Of a stretch of DNA of 21,502 nt, positions 1 through 7,184 are shown one piece after another (the first letter of the stretch is position 1; each line of letters starts with the position of its first letter). The translations under genes were made by a program, and so were the position numbers. The notes beneath the pieces were generated by a model that made no database searches, was not told the origin of the DNA, and saw nothing but the letters and a program-made list of their open reading frames with translations. The stretch comes from CAZVRZ01 sp964629965 (GTDB taxonomy: Bacteria > Chloroflexota > Anaerolineae > Anaerolineales > UBA4823): the NCBI GenBank assembly GCA_964629965.1, contig CAZVRZ010000090.1, forward strand, positions 1 through 21,502, read 5' to 3'.

Positions 1-2
1 CG

Positions 3-809
3 TGGGACCTGGCCGGCTCGATCGCCGAGCACCAACAGGTGATGGCCTGGTATGGCCAACAGGGCCTCCCGGTGGAATTGAACGAGCCGCACCATTGGGG
101 GATGCGCGACGCGCCTGATGTGGTCTGTGTAGTTTCCGCCTATCTATCGGCCTACAATGCCCGCGCCTTCGGAGTCAAGGACTATATTGCCCAGTTGATG
201 TTCAATAGCCCGCCCGGCCTTTCGGATGCCATGGACCTGGCAAAGATGCTGGCGATCCTAGATTTGATTGCCCCGCTCTCTGGGCCCGACTTCCACATCT
301 GGCGGCAGACCCGTACCGGCTTGTTGAGCTACCCGCTCGACCCAGATGCAGCCCGCGCCCACCTGGCTGCCAGCGTCTACGTGCAAATGGCACTCAGGCC
401 GCATATCGTTCACGTAGTGGGCTATTCCGAAGCCCATCACGCCGCCACGGCAGAAGATGTGATCGCCTCGTGCAAGCTGGCGCGCCGCGCCATTGCCAAT
501 GCCCTGGCTGGGCAGCCCAATATGACCACCGACCCAATCGTGCAGGCACGGCGCAAACATTTGGCGGCCGAGGCGCAGCTCACCTTAAAAGCCATCGCCA
601 GGTGCGCCGGCCCAGAAGTCCAAGACCCGCTAACCGATGCCGCCTGCCTGGCGCGCGCGGTGACCGGCGGCATCCTGGACGCACCCCAACTTCGCAACAA
701 CCGCTTTGCCCGCGGGCAAGTGGTTACCCGCATCATCAACGGCCAATGCCTGGCTGTTGATGCCACCGGGCGCTCGCTTTCTGAAAGCAAGCGCCTAGCT
801 CGCCTGTAA
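3..809 (+). CDS. Cobalamin-dependent mutase-like protein (GlmE/methylaspartate mutase epsilon-like), 5'-truncated
   Basis: The frame is open to the left edge of the window, so the gene starts outside; a GTG at 39 lies inside the frame and is probably not the start. About 268 residues are visible. The C-terminal part resembles the catalytic subunit of coenzyme-B12-dependent glutamate mutase. It has a HVVGYSEAHHAA segment followed by an amphipathic helix rich in Ala, a GILDAP motif, and a closing stretch with spaced glycines that ends in Arg-Leu, as in GlmE. In that family the subunit is a TIM barrel that binds adenosylcobalamin together with a separate small B12-binding subunit and rearranges carbon skeletons. 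The small subunit is not visible here and may lie upstream. The next gene starts 32 bases downstream and encodes an opine-type dehydrogenase, so an amino-acid substrate is plausible. The family link is moderately sure; the reaction is unknown. Confidence 0.6.
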   Translation, partial: WDLAGSIAEHQQVMAWYGQQGLPVELNEPHHWGMRDAPDVVCVVSAYLSAYNARAFGVKDYIAQLMFNSPPGLSDAMDLAKMLAILDLIAPLSGPDFHIWRQTRTGLLSYPLDPDAARAHLAASVYVQMALRPHIVHVVGYSEAHHAATAEDVIASCKLARRAIANALAGQPNMTTDPIVQARRKHLAAEAQLTLKAIARCAGPEVQDPLTDAACLARAVTGGILDAPQLRNNRFARGQVVTRIINGQCLAVDATGRSLSESKRLARL

Positions 810-841
810 AAAATCTATGTTCTAGCGCTGGAGGAATACAC

Positions 842-1948
842 ATGAACGCACCCGAAAAATATACCGTGATCGGTGCCGGGCACGGCGGCAAAGCCATGGC
901 TGCCCACCTGGCCTTAATGGGATTCCATGTTACCCTGTACAATCGCACCTTTGATCACATCGCTTTGCTCAAAGCGCGCGGCGGTATTGAGCTGGAAAGC
1001 GCCGAGGGCGGGCCGCACGGCTTTGCGGAGCTGGACCTGGTAACTTCGGACCTGGCCGAAGCTCTGCTAAAGGCCCAGATGATCATGGTAGTGGTGCCCT
1101 CGTCAGCCCACGCCGACATCGCTAAGAGCATCACGCCCCATCTGCAGGATGGACAGATCATCGTTCTGCACCCCGGCCGCACCTGCGGGACGCTGGAATT
1201 TGCTAAGGTGCTGAGCGACCAGGGCTGTACTGCTGATGTGACTGTGTCTGAAGCCGAAACCTTTATCTATGCCTCCCGGTCCGATGGCCCAGCCCAGGCG
1301 CGCATTTTCCGTATCAAAGATGCCGTGCCGCTGGCCGCGCTGCCTGCCATCCGCACCCAAGCCGTGCTCGAGGCCATTCACCCGGCCTACCCACAGTTTA
1401 TCGATGGTGGCAACGTATTGAACACCGGCCTGAACAACATGGGGGCCATCTTCCACCCCGCACTGACCCTGCTCAATGCCGGTTGGATCGAAGCCACCCA
1501 TGGAGATTACCAGTTTTACATCGATGGCGTCACCCCCTCCGTGGCACGCGTCCTGGAAGTGCTCGACCGCGAGCGGGTAACGGTTGCCTCCTCCCTGGGG
1601 CTGCGCGCTCGCACCGGGCTGGAATGGCTGGAAATGGCCTACAACACCACCGGCGCTGATCTGTACGAAGCCATCCACAACCAGCCCGGGTATTATGGCA
1701 TCAAAGCGCCCAGCACGCTCAACCATCGTTATATCTTCGAAGATGTGCCCATGAGCCTGGTGCCGATCGCTTCGCTGGGTGAACGTTTTGGCGTGTCAGT
1801 GCGCGGCATGGACAGCATCATCCGCCTGGCATGCATCGTCCACCGCACCGACTACTGGCGGCGCGGCCGCACGGTGGATAAACTGGGCATTGGCGATCTG
1901 AGCGTCAGTGAGCTGACGCGCTATGTGAACGAAGGCACCCGGGAATAG
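842..1948 (+). CDS. NAD(P)-dependent octopine/nopaline (opine) dehydrogenase family protein
   Basis: A 368-residue cytosolic protein, about normal length for the family. The N-terminus is a Rossmann fold with VIGAGHGGKAMAAHLA (Gly11, Gly13, Gly16), which binds the dinucleotide. The C-terminal half matches the all-helical opine dehydrogenase domain. A conserved His205 in GAIFHPALTLLNAG is placed like the catalytic histidine of this family. Family members reductively join an amino acid to a 2-keto acid or catalyse related reactions such as ketopantoate-like reductions. The ATG at 842 follows a strong GGAGG about six bases upstream. The gene lies 32 bases after the mutase-like gene and five bases before the ATP-grasp gene, so the three are probably co-transcribed. 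The exact substrate cannot be read from the sequence. Confidence 0.85.
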   Translation: MNAPEKYTVIGAGHGGKAMAAHLALMGFHVTLYNRTFDHIALLKARGGIELESAEGGPHGFAELDLVTSDLAEALLKAQMIMVVVPSSAHADIAKSITPHLQDGQIIVLHPGRTCGTLEFAKVLSDQGCTADVTVSEAETFIYASRSDGPAQARIFRIKDAVPLAALPAIRTQAVLEAIHPAYPQFIDGGNVLNTGLNNMGAIFHPALTLLNAGWIEATHGDYQFYIDGVTPSVARVLEVLDRERVTVASSLGLRARTGLEWLEMAYNTTGADLYEAIHNQPGYYGIKAPSTLNHRYIFEDVPMSLVPIASLGERFGVSVRGMDSIIRLACIVHRTDYWRRGRTVDKLGIGDLSVSELTRYVNEGTRE

Positions 1949-1953
1949 TTCGG

Positions 1954-2967
1954 ATGAATTTTAATCACATCCGAACCGACCTGCCGATACTACTAATTTA
2001 CAACATCGACCCATCCTGGCCGCAGCAAGATATCCAGGATAGTCTTGCTACCACGCGCTTGCTGGCAGCCGCCCTGGTCGAAGCCGGGCATCCCGTTCAT
2101 GAAGTAAGCGTGCAGTCGGCCGATCTCGCCATGGCTCTGAAGGGGTTTACCCCACAGGAATACCTGGTCTTCAATTGGTGCGAGGAACTGCCCGGCATTC
2201 CTCACAGTGCGCACCTCGCTGCCCAATGCCTGGAGGAGATGGACTTTACCTACACGGGCGCCGATACGCGTACGCTGGCTCTCAGTCAAGATAAACGCCT
2301 GGTAAAACATCTCTTACAACAGCAGAAAATTCCCATACCAACGTGGCAGGTTTACACCTCAGACCGAAAAATCGATTGGCAGCATTTCCCCGCCATCGTC
2401 AAGCCCGCCTTCGAACATTGTAGTTACGGCATCACCCGGGAGTCCGTGGTTCAATCAAGCACAGAGTTAAAGCAGCGCGTGGGCTTTGTTCTCGATGAAT
2501 TGCAGCAGCCTGCCATGGTTGAAGAATTTTTAGACAGCCGTGAATTTCACGTGGGCGTGATCGGCAATGGCAGGTTACAGATGCTGCCGCCGGCCGAGAT
2601 CGATTACTCCGCTTTTAACGACATTCACGATCGACTGTGCACCTTCGAAGCGAACTTTGACCAGGAATCCCGGGCTTACCAGTTGACCGGCGTGATCCTG
2701 CCCACAGATCTCAGCCTCCGCCAGTTGGAACAGCTAGAATCTATTGTAATCGCTGCTTATCGCGCCACAGGCTGCCGCGATTATGCCCGCCTGGATCTTC
2801 GTTTATGTAATGATGTCTTTTATGTGCTCGATGTGAACACCAACGCCGATATCAGCCCAGATACCAGCCTGGTGATGGCCGCAGAAATGATTGGCTTATC
2901 CTACGGGCGATTTGGCAGCCTGTTGGTGAACCTGGCCGCGAAGCGGCATCCTGTTTTTGGACAATAA
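1954..2967 (+). CDS. ATP-grasp ligase related to D-alanine-D-alanine ligase
   Basis: 337 residues, with the domain order of Ddl-type enzymes. The N-terminal domain contains VFNWCEELPG and TYTGADTRTLALSQDK, the central domain IVKPAFEHCSYG and MVEEFLDSREFHVGV, and the C-terminal domain holds the metal site. The family activates a carboxylate with ATP and couples it to an amine, typically an amino acid. Metal ligands expected from Ddl are Asp281 (ARLD) and Asn295 (VLDVNTN). The usual glutamate two residues before that Asn is Asp293, which is unusual. Five bases separate it from the dehydrogenase gene, so translation is probably coupled. It is unlikely to be the housekeeping Ddl because it sits with mutase-like and opine-dehydrogenase genes rather than cell-wall genes. 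A role in joining an unusual amino acid or opine to another residue is an inference. Confidence 0.8.
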   Translation: MNFNHIRTDLPILLIYNIDPSWPQQDIQDSLATTRLLAAALVEAGHPVHEVSVQSADLAMALKGFTPQEYLVFNWCEELPGIPHSAHLAAQCLEEMDFTYTGADTRTLALSQDKRLVKHLLQQQKIPIPTWQVYTSDRKIDWQHFPAIVKPAFEHCSYGITRESVVQSSTELKQRVGFVLDELQQPAMVEEFLDSREFHVGVIGNGRLQMLPPAEIDYSAFNDIHDRLCTFEANFDQESRAYQLTGVILPTDLSLRQLEQLESIVIAAYRATGCRDYARLDLRLCNDVFYVLDVNTNADISPDTSLVMAAEMIGLSYGRFGSLLVNLAAKRHPVFGQ

Positions 2968-2996
2968 TTCTCAATGTAAATGGAGGCAAATATCTA

Positions 2997-3464
2997 GTGA
3001 TCAAGAATTGCATGAAACGCAATGTTTATTCAATCTCTTCCACAGCCACCATTCGGCAAGCAGCGGCCATGTTCGTAGATCACCATATTGGTTTGCTGCC
3101 GGTAGTTGATATCCATGGCAAGCCAATTGGGGTCATCAGATTGAGCGACCTGCTATCACTGGAGATGCCCGACTTCTTCAGCCTTTTGCCCGACCTGGAT
3201 TTTGTGCATGATTTTGGCGCGGTTGAAACTGCCCGTCCTTCTTCCACAGAGCTAGACCAGTCAGTGACCACGTTGGTGCAGCCCAGGATATTTGTCGATG
3301 AAAACTGCGGCTTGCTGCGCGCCTTCACGCTGATGTTAAAGCACAATCTCCATGATTTACCAATTGTTTCTGAAACCGGTGTTCTGGTTGGAATCGCATC
3401 CCGAGTCGATATTGGAACGGCCATCCTATCTCAATGGTCCTCTGTTGGATCATCCCACACATGA
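2997..3464 (+). CDS. Tandem CBS-domain protein
   Basis: 155 residues consisting almost entirely of two CBS motifs (about residues 1-60 and 90-150), the second ending in LPIVSETGVLVGIASRVDIG. Paired CBS domains usually bind adenine nucleotides and regulate an attached or partner protein, often a transporter. The start is a GTG at 2997, ten bases after TGGAGG; no ATG is equally well placed. Its stop overlaps the ATG of the transporter gene by four bases (ATGA at 3461-3464), which implies coupled translation. It is therefore a likely regulatory subunit of that transporter. No membrane segment or DNA-binding domain is present. Confidence 0.85.
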   Translation: MIKNCMKRNVYSISSTATIRQAAAMFVDHHIGLLPVVDIHGKPIGVIRLSDLLSLEMPDFFSLLPDLDFVHDFGAVETARPSSTELDQSVTTLVQPRIFVDENCGLLRAFTLMLKHNLHDLPIVSETGVLVGIASRVDIGTAILSQWSSVGSSHT

Positions 3465-4750
3465 TGATCCAAGTTCTCGCCGTCCTAATTTTCCTCGCCA
3501 GCCTGTGGTTGATCTTTCTAGAAAAGCTTAACCGGACCATCACCGGTTTTGCAGGCGCAGCCTTGATGGTTGGTGTGGGTAAGCTGCTGCATTTTTACAA
3601 TGAAACCCAAGCCATCGCCACGGTAGATTTCAATACCCTGGGGTTGTTATTTGGCATGATGATCTTGGTTGCTCTACTAGAACCGACCGGCTTCTTCCAG
3701 TTTCTAGCTGTATGGGCCGGGCGCGTTTCTCGTGGACAGCCGGTGCGGCTGCTGATATTGCTTGGGACGGTAACCACCATCGTTTCCATGTTTCTCGACA
3801 ACGTGACCACGGTGGTACTGGTGGCCCCGGTAACCATCCTGATCAGTGAAATTCTGGGAATCAACCCCACGCCGTTTCTGATCGCCGAAGCGCTGCTCTC
3901 GAATACCGGCGGCACAGCCACCCTGGTAGGCGATCCGCCCAATATGTTGATCGCCTCGGCTGCCGAGTTTACATTTAATGATTTTCTAACTCATGCTTTG
4001 CCCATTGTAGTGGCAGTCTGGTTTGCGGCCTTATGGCTCCTGCGGTTCCTGTTTCGCCGAGAGCTTGTCACCAAGCCACGCTACGCAGAGGCAGTGCTGA
4101 AACTCGACCCGCGCGAATCGCTGGAGGATCCCAAAACTGCCCGCCGCGTGCTGATCGTGCTAGGCGGCGCAATCATATGCTTCTTCCTGGAAGAAGCACT
4201 TGACCTGAGCCCTGCCTTCATAGCGTTAGGGGCCGCAGCGGTCGCCTTCGTTTGGGTGCGTCCCAACGTGCATGAAACTCTTCAACGAGTGGAGTGGAGT
4301 GTGCTGGTGTTCTTCGCTGCGCTGTTCATCATGGTAGGCGGCCTGGAAGCAGCCGGCATCCTGGATGGAATTGTGGCCATCATCGAAAGATTTTACAACA
4401 TTCCTCCGGCGATCTTTGGCCTGGTTTTGCTCTGGTTCTCAGCCGGCTTGTCAGCCTTTGTGGACAACGTGCCCATCACCATTGCCCTGATCCCAGTGCT
4501 GCAGGGGTTGGCGGCCGATGGCATCAACGTGCAGCCGCTGTGGTGGGCCTTGGCCTTTGGAGCCGGCTTCGGCGGGAATGCCACCATCATTGGATCTACC
4601 GCCAATATCATCGTGGCCAGCGTATCGGAACGCACCCGCACGCCAATCACAGCCAAATTGTGGAATAAACGCGGCCTGCCGGTCATGCTGGTTACCTGCA
4701 CGATAGCCAGCCTGTTGTATTTGCTGTTCTATCCGATCTTCACACATTAA
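3461..4750 (+). CDS. ArsB/NhaD-type ion transporter (IT superfamily permease)
   Basis: A 429-residue polytopic membrane protein with roughly 11-12 hydrophobic segments. Both internal-repeat signatures of the ion transporter superfamily are clear. The first is FLDNVTTVVLVAP followed by NTGGTATLVGDPPNM. The second is FVDNVPITIALIPVLQG followed by GAGFGGNATIIGSTANI. These match the ArsB/NhaD/P-protein group, whose members move Na+, H+, arsenite or organic anions; the substrate here is not decided by sequence. An upstream in-frame ATG at 3434 exists, but the ATG at 3461 forms an ATGA overlap with the CBS gene and starts directly at the first membrane segment, so it is preferred. The neighbours are the CBS protein upstream and a PII-like protein plus a cation exchanger downstream. 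Confidence 0.88.
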   Translation: MMIQVLAVLIFLASLWLIFLEKLNRTITGFAGAALMVGVGKLLHFYNETQAIATVDFNTLGLLFGMMILVALLEPTGFFQFLAVWAGRVSRGQPVRLLILLGTVTTIVSMFLDNVTTVVLVAPVTILISEILGINPTPFLIAEALLSNTGGTATLVGDPPNMLIASAAEFTFNDFLTHALPIVVAVWFAALWLLRFLFRRELVTKPRYAEAVLKLDPRESLEDPKTARRVLIVLGGAIICFFLEEALDLSPAFIALGAAAVAFVWVRPNVHETLQRVEWSVLVFFAALFIMVGGLEAAGILDGIVAIIERFYNIPPAIFGLVLLWFSAGLSAFVDNVPITIALIPVLQGLAADGINVQPLWWALAFGAGFGGNATIIGSTANIIVASVSERTRTPITAKLWNKRGLPVMLVTCTIASLLYLLFYPIFTH

Positions 4751-4860
4751 CCAATGTCAATCTAGGAGGCGGTTTCCGCGAAGATGCCGGGCGCCGCGCA
4801 ACAACCATATATGTTCGAACACGCGATAAAATATGGATCGTGATGAATGGAGGCAAATCG

Positions 4861-5208
4861 ATGTACATGATCATGTTTGTTTTGGACAACCCCGATCAAC
4901 TGGGCGAGGTGATAGAGGCCTGGCAAAATATCGGCATTCGCGGTGCGACCATTGTGGAAAGCACCGGCATCCAACGCCTCAAGCGCCAGAACATCCCCAT
5001 GCGATATCTTTTCTCAGCCCCGGGCATCGTCGAAGAAGGTCACCTGACCCTTTTCGTGATCGTGGAGAGCGAGCAAATGGTGCAAGCCTGCCTGCAAGCC
5101 ACAGAAAATGTCGTGGGCGACCTGAACGGCCCCAACACCGGTGTGTTTGCTGCCTGGCCCCTGGCAGTCGTGCGCGGAGTTCCACTACCCAGCGATCGGG
5201 AGGCTTGA
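4861..5208 (+). CDS. PII-like small signalling protein
   Basis: 115 residues from the ATG at 4861, seven bases after GGAGG (4849-4853); an in-frame GTG at 4840 would put that ribosome site inside the gene. The fold pattern is that of PII/GlnB: a first strand MYMIMFVLDNP, a helix, a second strand GATIVESTG, a loop, then LTLFVIVES, a helix containing VVGDLNGPNTG, and a final strand. The classical T-loop with its modified tyrosine and the GDGxIFV signature are absent, so it is PII-like rather than GlnB. PII-like proteins form trimers that bind small effectors and control membrane transporters. The gene lies between an ion transporter and a cation exchanger, one base before the latter. Its ligand is unknown. 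Confidence 0.7.
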   Translation: MYMIMFVLDNPDQLGEVIEAWQNIGIRGATIVESTGIQRLKRQNIPMRYLFSAPGIVEEGHLTLFVIVESEQMVQACLQATENVVGDLNGPNTGVFAAWPLAVVRGVPLPSDREA

Positions 5209-5209
5209 G

Positions 5210-6202
5210 ATGGTTTGGGTTATTTTCATCGTCAGCGCAGCCTTGATCGTCTTGGCTGCCACCCAACTGGCCAAATACGGCGATATCATCGCCATTCGCA
5301 CCCGGCTGGGCGGTATGTTCATTGGCATCTTACTGTTGGCGGGAGCCACCTCGCTCCCCGAAGTATTGACCACGATCAGCTCGCTCAGCCAGGGAGTGCC
5401 CAACCTGGCAGCCGGTAATCTGATGGGCAGCAACCTGTTCAACATGTTCCTGCTGGCAATCTTGGATCTGCTGAACCGCAAACAGCGCATCCTCCGCAAA
5501 GCAGCACTCAAACATGCTCTCACCGGCAGCCTGACCGTATTTATGATCGGCCTGGCGGTGTTCTTCATGTTGGCAGACATTGAAGTGCAAATCGGTTGGG
5601 TGGGCCTGGACAGCATCATCATCCTACTGGCCTACATAGCAAGCGTGGCTTTGATCCAAAGAAGCCAGTTGCGCATTCCCGGACAGGCGAGCGAAAAAAT
5701 AGAAGTGCCCGCAGGAACCCCTCCGCTGTGGCAGGGCCTGGCAGGCTTTGGCCTGGCTGCCCTGGGCCTGGTGATCGTCACGCCCTGGATGGTACAATCC
5801 AGCGCTGACATTGCCGAGATCACCGGCCTGGGCACAACCTTCGTTGGCACCACCCTGGTTGCCATCGTTACCTCTCTGCCCGAGTTGGTAACGACCATTA
5901 CAGCGATCAAACTGGGCGCAGACGATATGGCCATCGGCAACCTGTTCGGCAGCAACATGTTCAACATGTTCGCCTTGGGCCTGACCGATGTCTTCTATCT
6001 GCAGTCGCGTTTCCTGGGGATCATCGACCCGGCCTTTTTGCTGGTGGGCATGCTTGGCCTGCTAATGACCGGATTGGGTTTGATCGGCAACCTGGCCCGC
6101 CTGGAGCGGCGAGTCCTGTTCATCGAACTGGATGCCTTGCTTTTGATCTTGGTCTATTTTTCCGGTTTATGGTTGTTGTACGTTCGCGGCGTCACACCAT
6201 AA
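5210..6202 (+). CDS. CaCA-family cation exchanger (Ca2+/Na+ antiporter-like)
   Basis: A 330-residue integral membrane protein with the two inverted alpha-repeats of the Ca2+:cation antiporter superfamily. The first repeat has LLAGATSLPEVLTTIS and GNLMGSNLFNMF; the second has LVAIVTSLPELVTTIT and GNLFGSNMFNMF. The acidic residues of SLPE and the Asn of GSNxFN are the usual cation ligands. The ATG at 5210 lies six bases after GGGAGG and one base after the PII-like stop; an upstream in-frame ATG at 5141 lies inside the previous gene and is rejected. It is probably co-expressed with the PII-like protein. The 3' end overlaps the convergent DUF4332 gene by 36 bases. Whether it moves Ca2+, Na+ or K+ cannot be told. 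Confidence 0.9.
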   Translation: MVWVIFIVSAALIVLAATQLAKYGDIIAIRTRLGGMFIGILLLAGATSLPEVLTTISSLSQGVPNLAAGNLMGSNLFNMFLLAILDLLNRKQRILRKAALKHALTGSLTVFMIGLAVFFMLADIEVQIGWVGLDSIIILLAYIASVALIQRSQLRIPGQASEKIEVPAGTPPLWQGLAGFGLAALGLVIVTPWMVQSSADIAEITGLGTTFVGTTLVAIVTSLPELVTTITAIKLGADDMAIGNLFGSNMFNMFALGLTDVFYLQSRFLGIIDPAFLLVGMLGLLMTGLGLIGNLARLERRVLFIELDALLLILVYFSGLWLLYVRGVTP

Positions 6203-6859
6203 GCGCACCATGCCGGCCGCCCGCACCAGCCTGCGAACATCCCGCAGGCCAATTTTGCCTTTAAAAAACCTGCCGCCTGCGTTGATCTTCTCAAGGGCAT
6301 TGCACAAATCGTCGGCGTCGGCCTGCGCCAGCCTGGAGACGCTGTCGCAAGAGACTTCCACCAGCATGCGGGCTGTGGTCGGGCTTACCCACTGCACCCT
6401 GGTCAAGTCGGCCAGCCGCACCAGCGCTTCGAGAACCTCAAGGTTCACGCCGGTCGTTTTTACAAGGTCTGCTTTGCTAGCCGCGTTACTCGCGGCCTCA
6501 TACAGCGCGGCGACATCCTTGATACCGTTGGCCTCAAACCTGGCAATCTCTTCTTGCGGCAGCCAGTCAAACTCTTTCAACGCATTCGGCTTGGGAAAAT
6601 AACTTTCGATTTCGCGCCTGAGCAAAGTGAGATACTCCGTGTCGATGCCAGTCGCTTTCGAGACGGCTTCCAGTCGCTTGGGGTTTTTCAGCTCCTTCCG
6701 CAAATCGGCCAGCGTCACCATCCCCTGCTCTTGAAGCGCCGTGAATTTCTCGGCAATCCCCTCCAACAGCATTGCGCGGCTTGGAACCAGGTCGGTCTCC
6801 TCGAGGCGCTTTCGCAGGTCATCCAGGCTAATTTTCTGCGCGTCGATCGAATAGCTCAT
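6167..6859 (-). CDS. DUF4332-like protein with helix-hairpin-helix-type repeats
   Basis: A 230-residue soluble protein without signal peptide or membrane segments. It has repeated helical units of the type LADLRKELKNPKRLEAVSK and IKDVAALYEAASNAAS, with LxxxTGV/I turns, which resembles DUF4332. That family contains helix-hairpin-helix-like folds and has no firmly assigned function; nucleic-acid or protein binding is possible. The ATG is preceded by AAGGAG at good spacing, and the codon immediately before it is the TAA of the broken upstream frame. The end overlaps the convergent exchanger gene by 36 bases. A good sigma70-type promoter lies upstream at 7091-7120. Confidence 0.7.
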   Translation of the reverse strand: MSYSIDAQKISLDDLRKRLEETDLVPSRAMLLEGIAEKFTALQEQGMVTLADLRKELKNPKRLEAVSKATGIDTEYLTLLRREIESYFPKPNALKEFDWLPQEEIARFEANGIKDVAALYEAASNAASKADLVKTTGVNLEVLEALVRLADLTRVQWVSPTTARMLVEVSCDSVSRLAQADADDLCNALEKINAGGRFFKGKIGLRDVRRLVRAAGMVRLWCDAANVQQP

Positions 6860-7030
6860 TTACGAACTCCTTTCCAGTGGCATCTCATTCAGACTGGCAT
6901 ACATTCCCAGGCAAGATAAATCTTTCATGTCTACCTGGGTAATCCAGCCAACTAATTGCTGCTATCGTCGCCTGGCAGGCAAGCGCATAGCCTGGACGAC
7001 AGAATCGGGAATTGTAAGGTGAATGGTCAT
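6860..7030 (-). pseudogene. Possible remnant of a UPF0175-type antitoxin gene
   Basis: On the - strand an ATG at 7030, nine bases after AAGGAG, opens a frame reading MTIHLTIPDSVVQAMRLP, then ARRR and TAG (6962-6964). This N-terminus looks like that of UPF0175 antitoxins, which have a short strand followed by a VVxALRLP helix. After the TAG the same frame stays open for 33 more codons (QQLVGWITQVD...) and stops with TAA at 6860-6862, directly against the DUF4332 ATG. The later part no longer resembles the family, so I read it as a nonsense mutation plus an internal deletion. It could also be a short leader peptide. No toxin gene is adjacent. The remaining bases to 7184 hold only the promoters listed separately. 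Confidence 0.4.
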
Positions 7031-7090
7031 TGTAGAGAACTCCTTTTAGCACTTGGTGTGTATCCCATGTTGGGTACCGGTGCCTGGTTT

Positions 7091-7120
7091 ATTATATTAT
7101 TGTAGAACAGAAATAATCAA
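7091..7120 (-). promoter_or_regulatory. Predicted promoter for the antitoxin remnant and DUF4332 gene
   Basis: Read on the - strand, TTGATT (7115-7120) is followed after 18 bases by a perfect TATAAT (7091-7096). The start of transcription would be near 7083, about 50 bases before the remnant ATG. It overlaps the + strand promoter. Prediction by eye. Confidence 0.45.
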
Positions 7121-7127
7121 GTATCAT
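7100..7127 (+). promoter_or_regulatory. Predicted promoter of the thioredoxin-reductase-like gene
   Basis: TTGTAG (7100-7105), 16 bases, then TATCAT (7122-7127). Transcription would begin near 7134 and leave a leader of about 50 bases with AAGGAG six bases before the ATG at 7185. The boxes are only fair matches to the sigma70 consensus. Confidence 0.35.
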
Positions 7128-7184
7128 TAGCCCGCATGCAACTTTTGGACATTAACTGCATCTAATCACCTGAAGGAGATCGAT

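Noticed and set aside
4784..4843. Short + strand frame of 19 codons (MPGAAQQPYMFEHAIKYGS) before the PII-like gene, with GGAGG and a small GCGG-TTT-CCGC hairpin upstream
   Set aside because: The ribosome site is too far away (about 14 bases), the hairpin is only 4 bp, and nothing suggests a leader peptide or riboswitch.
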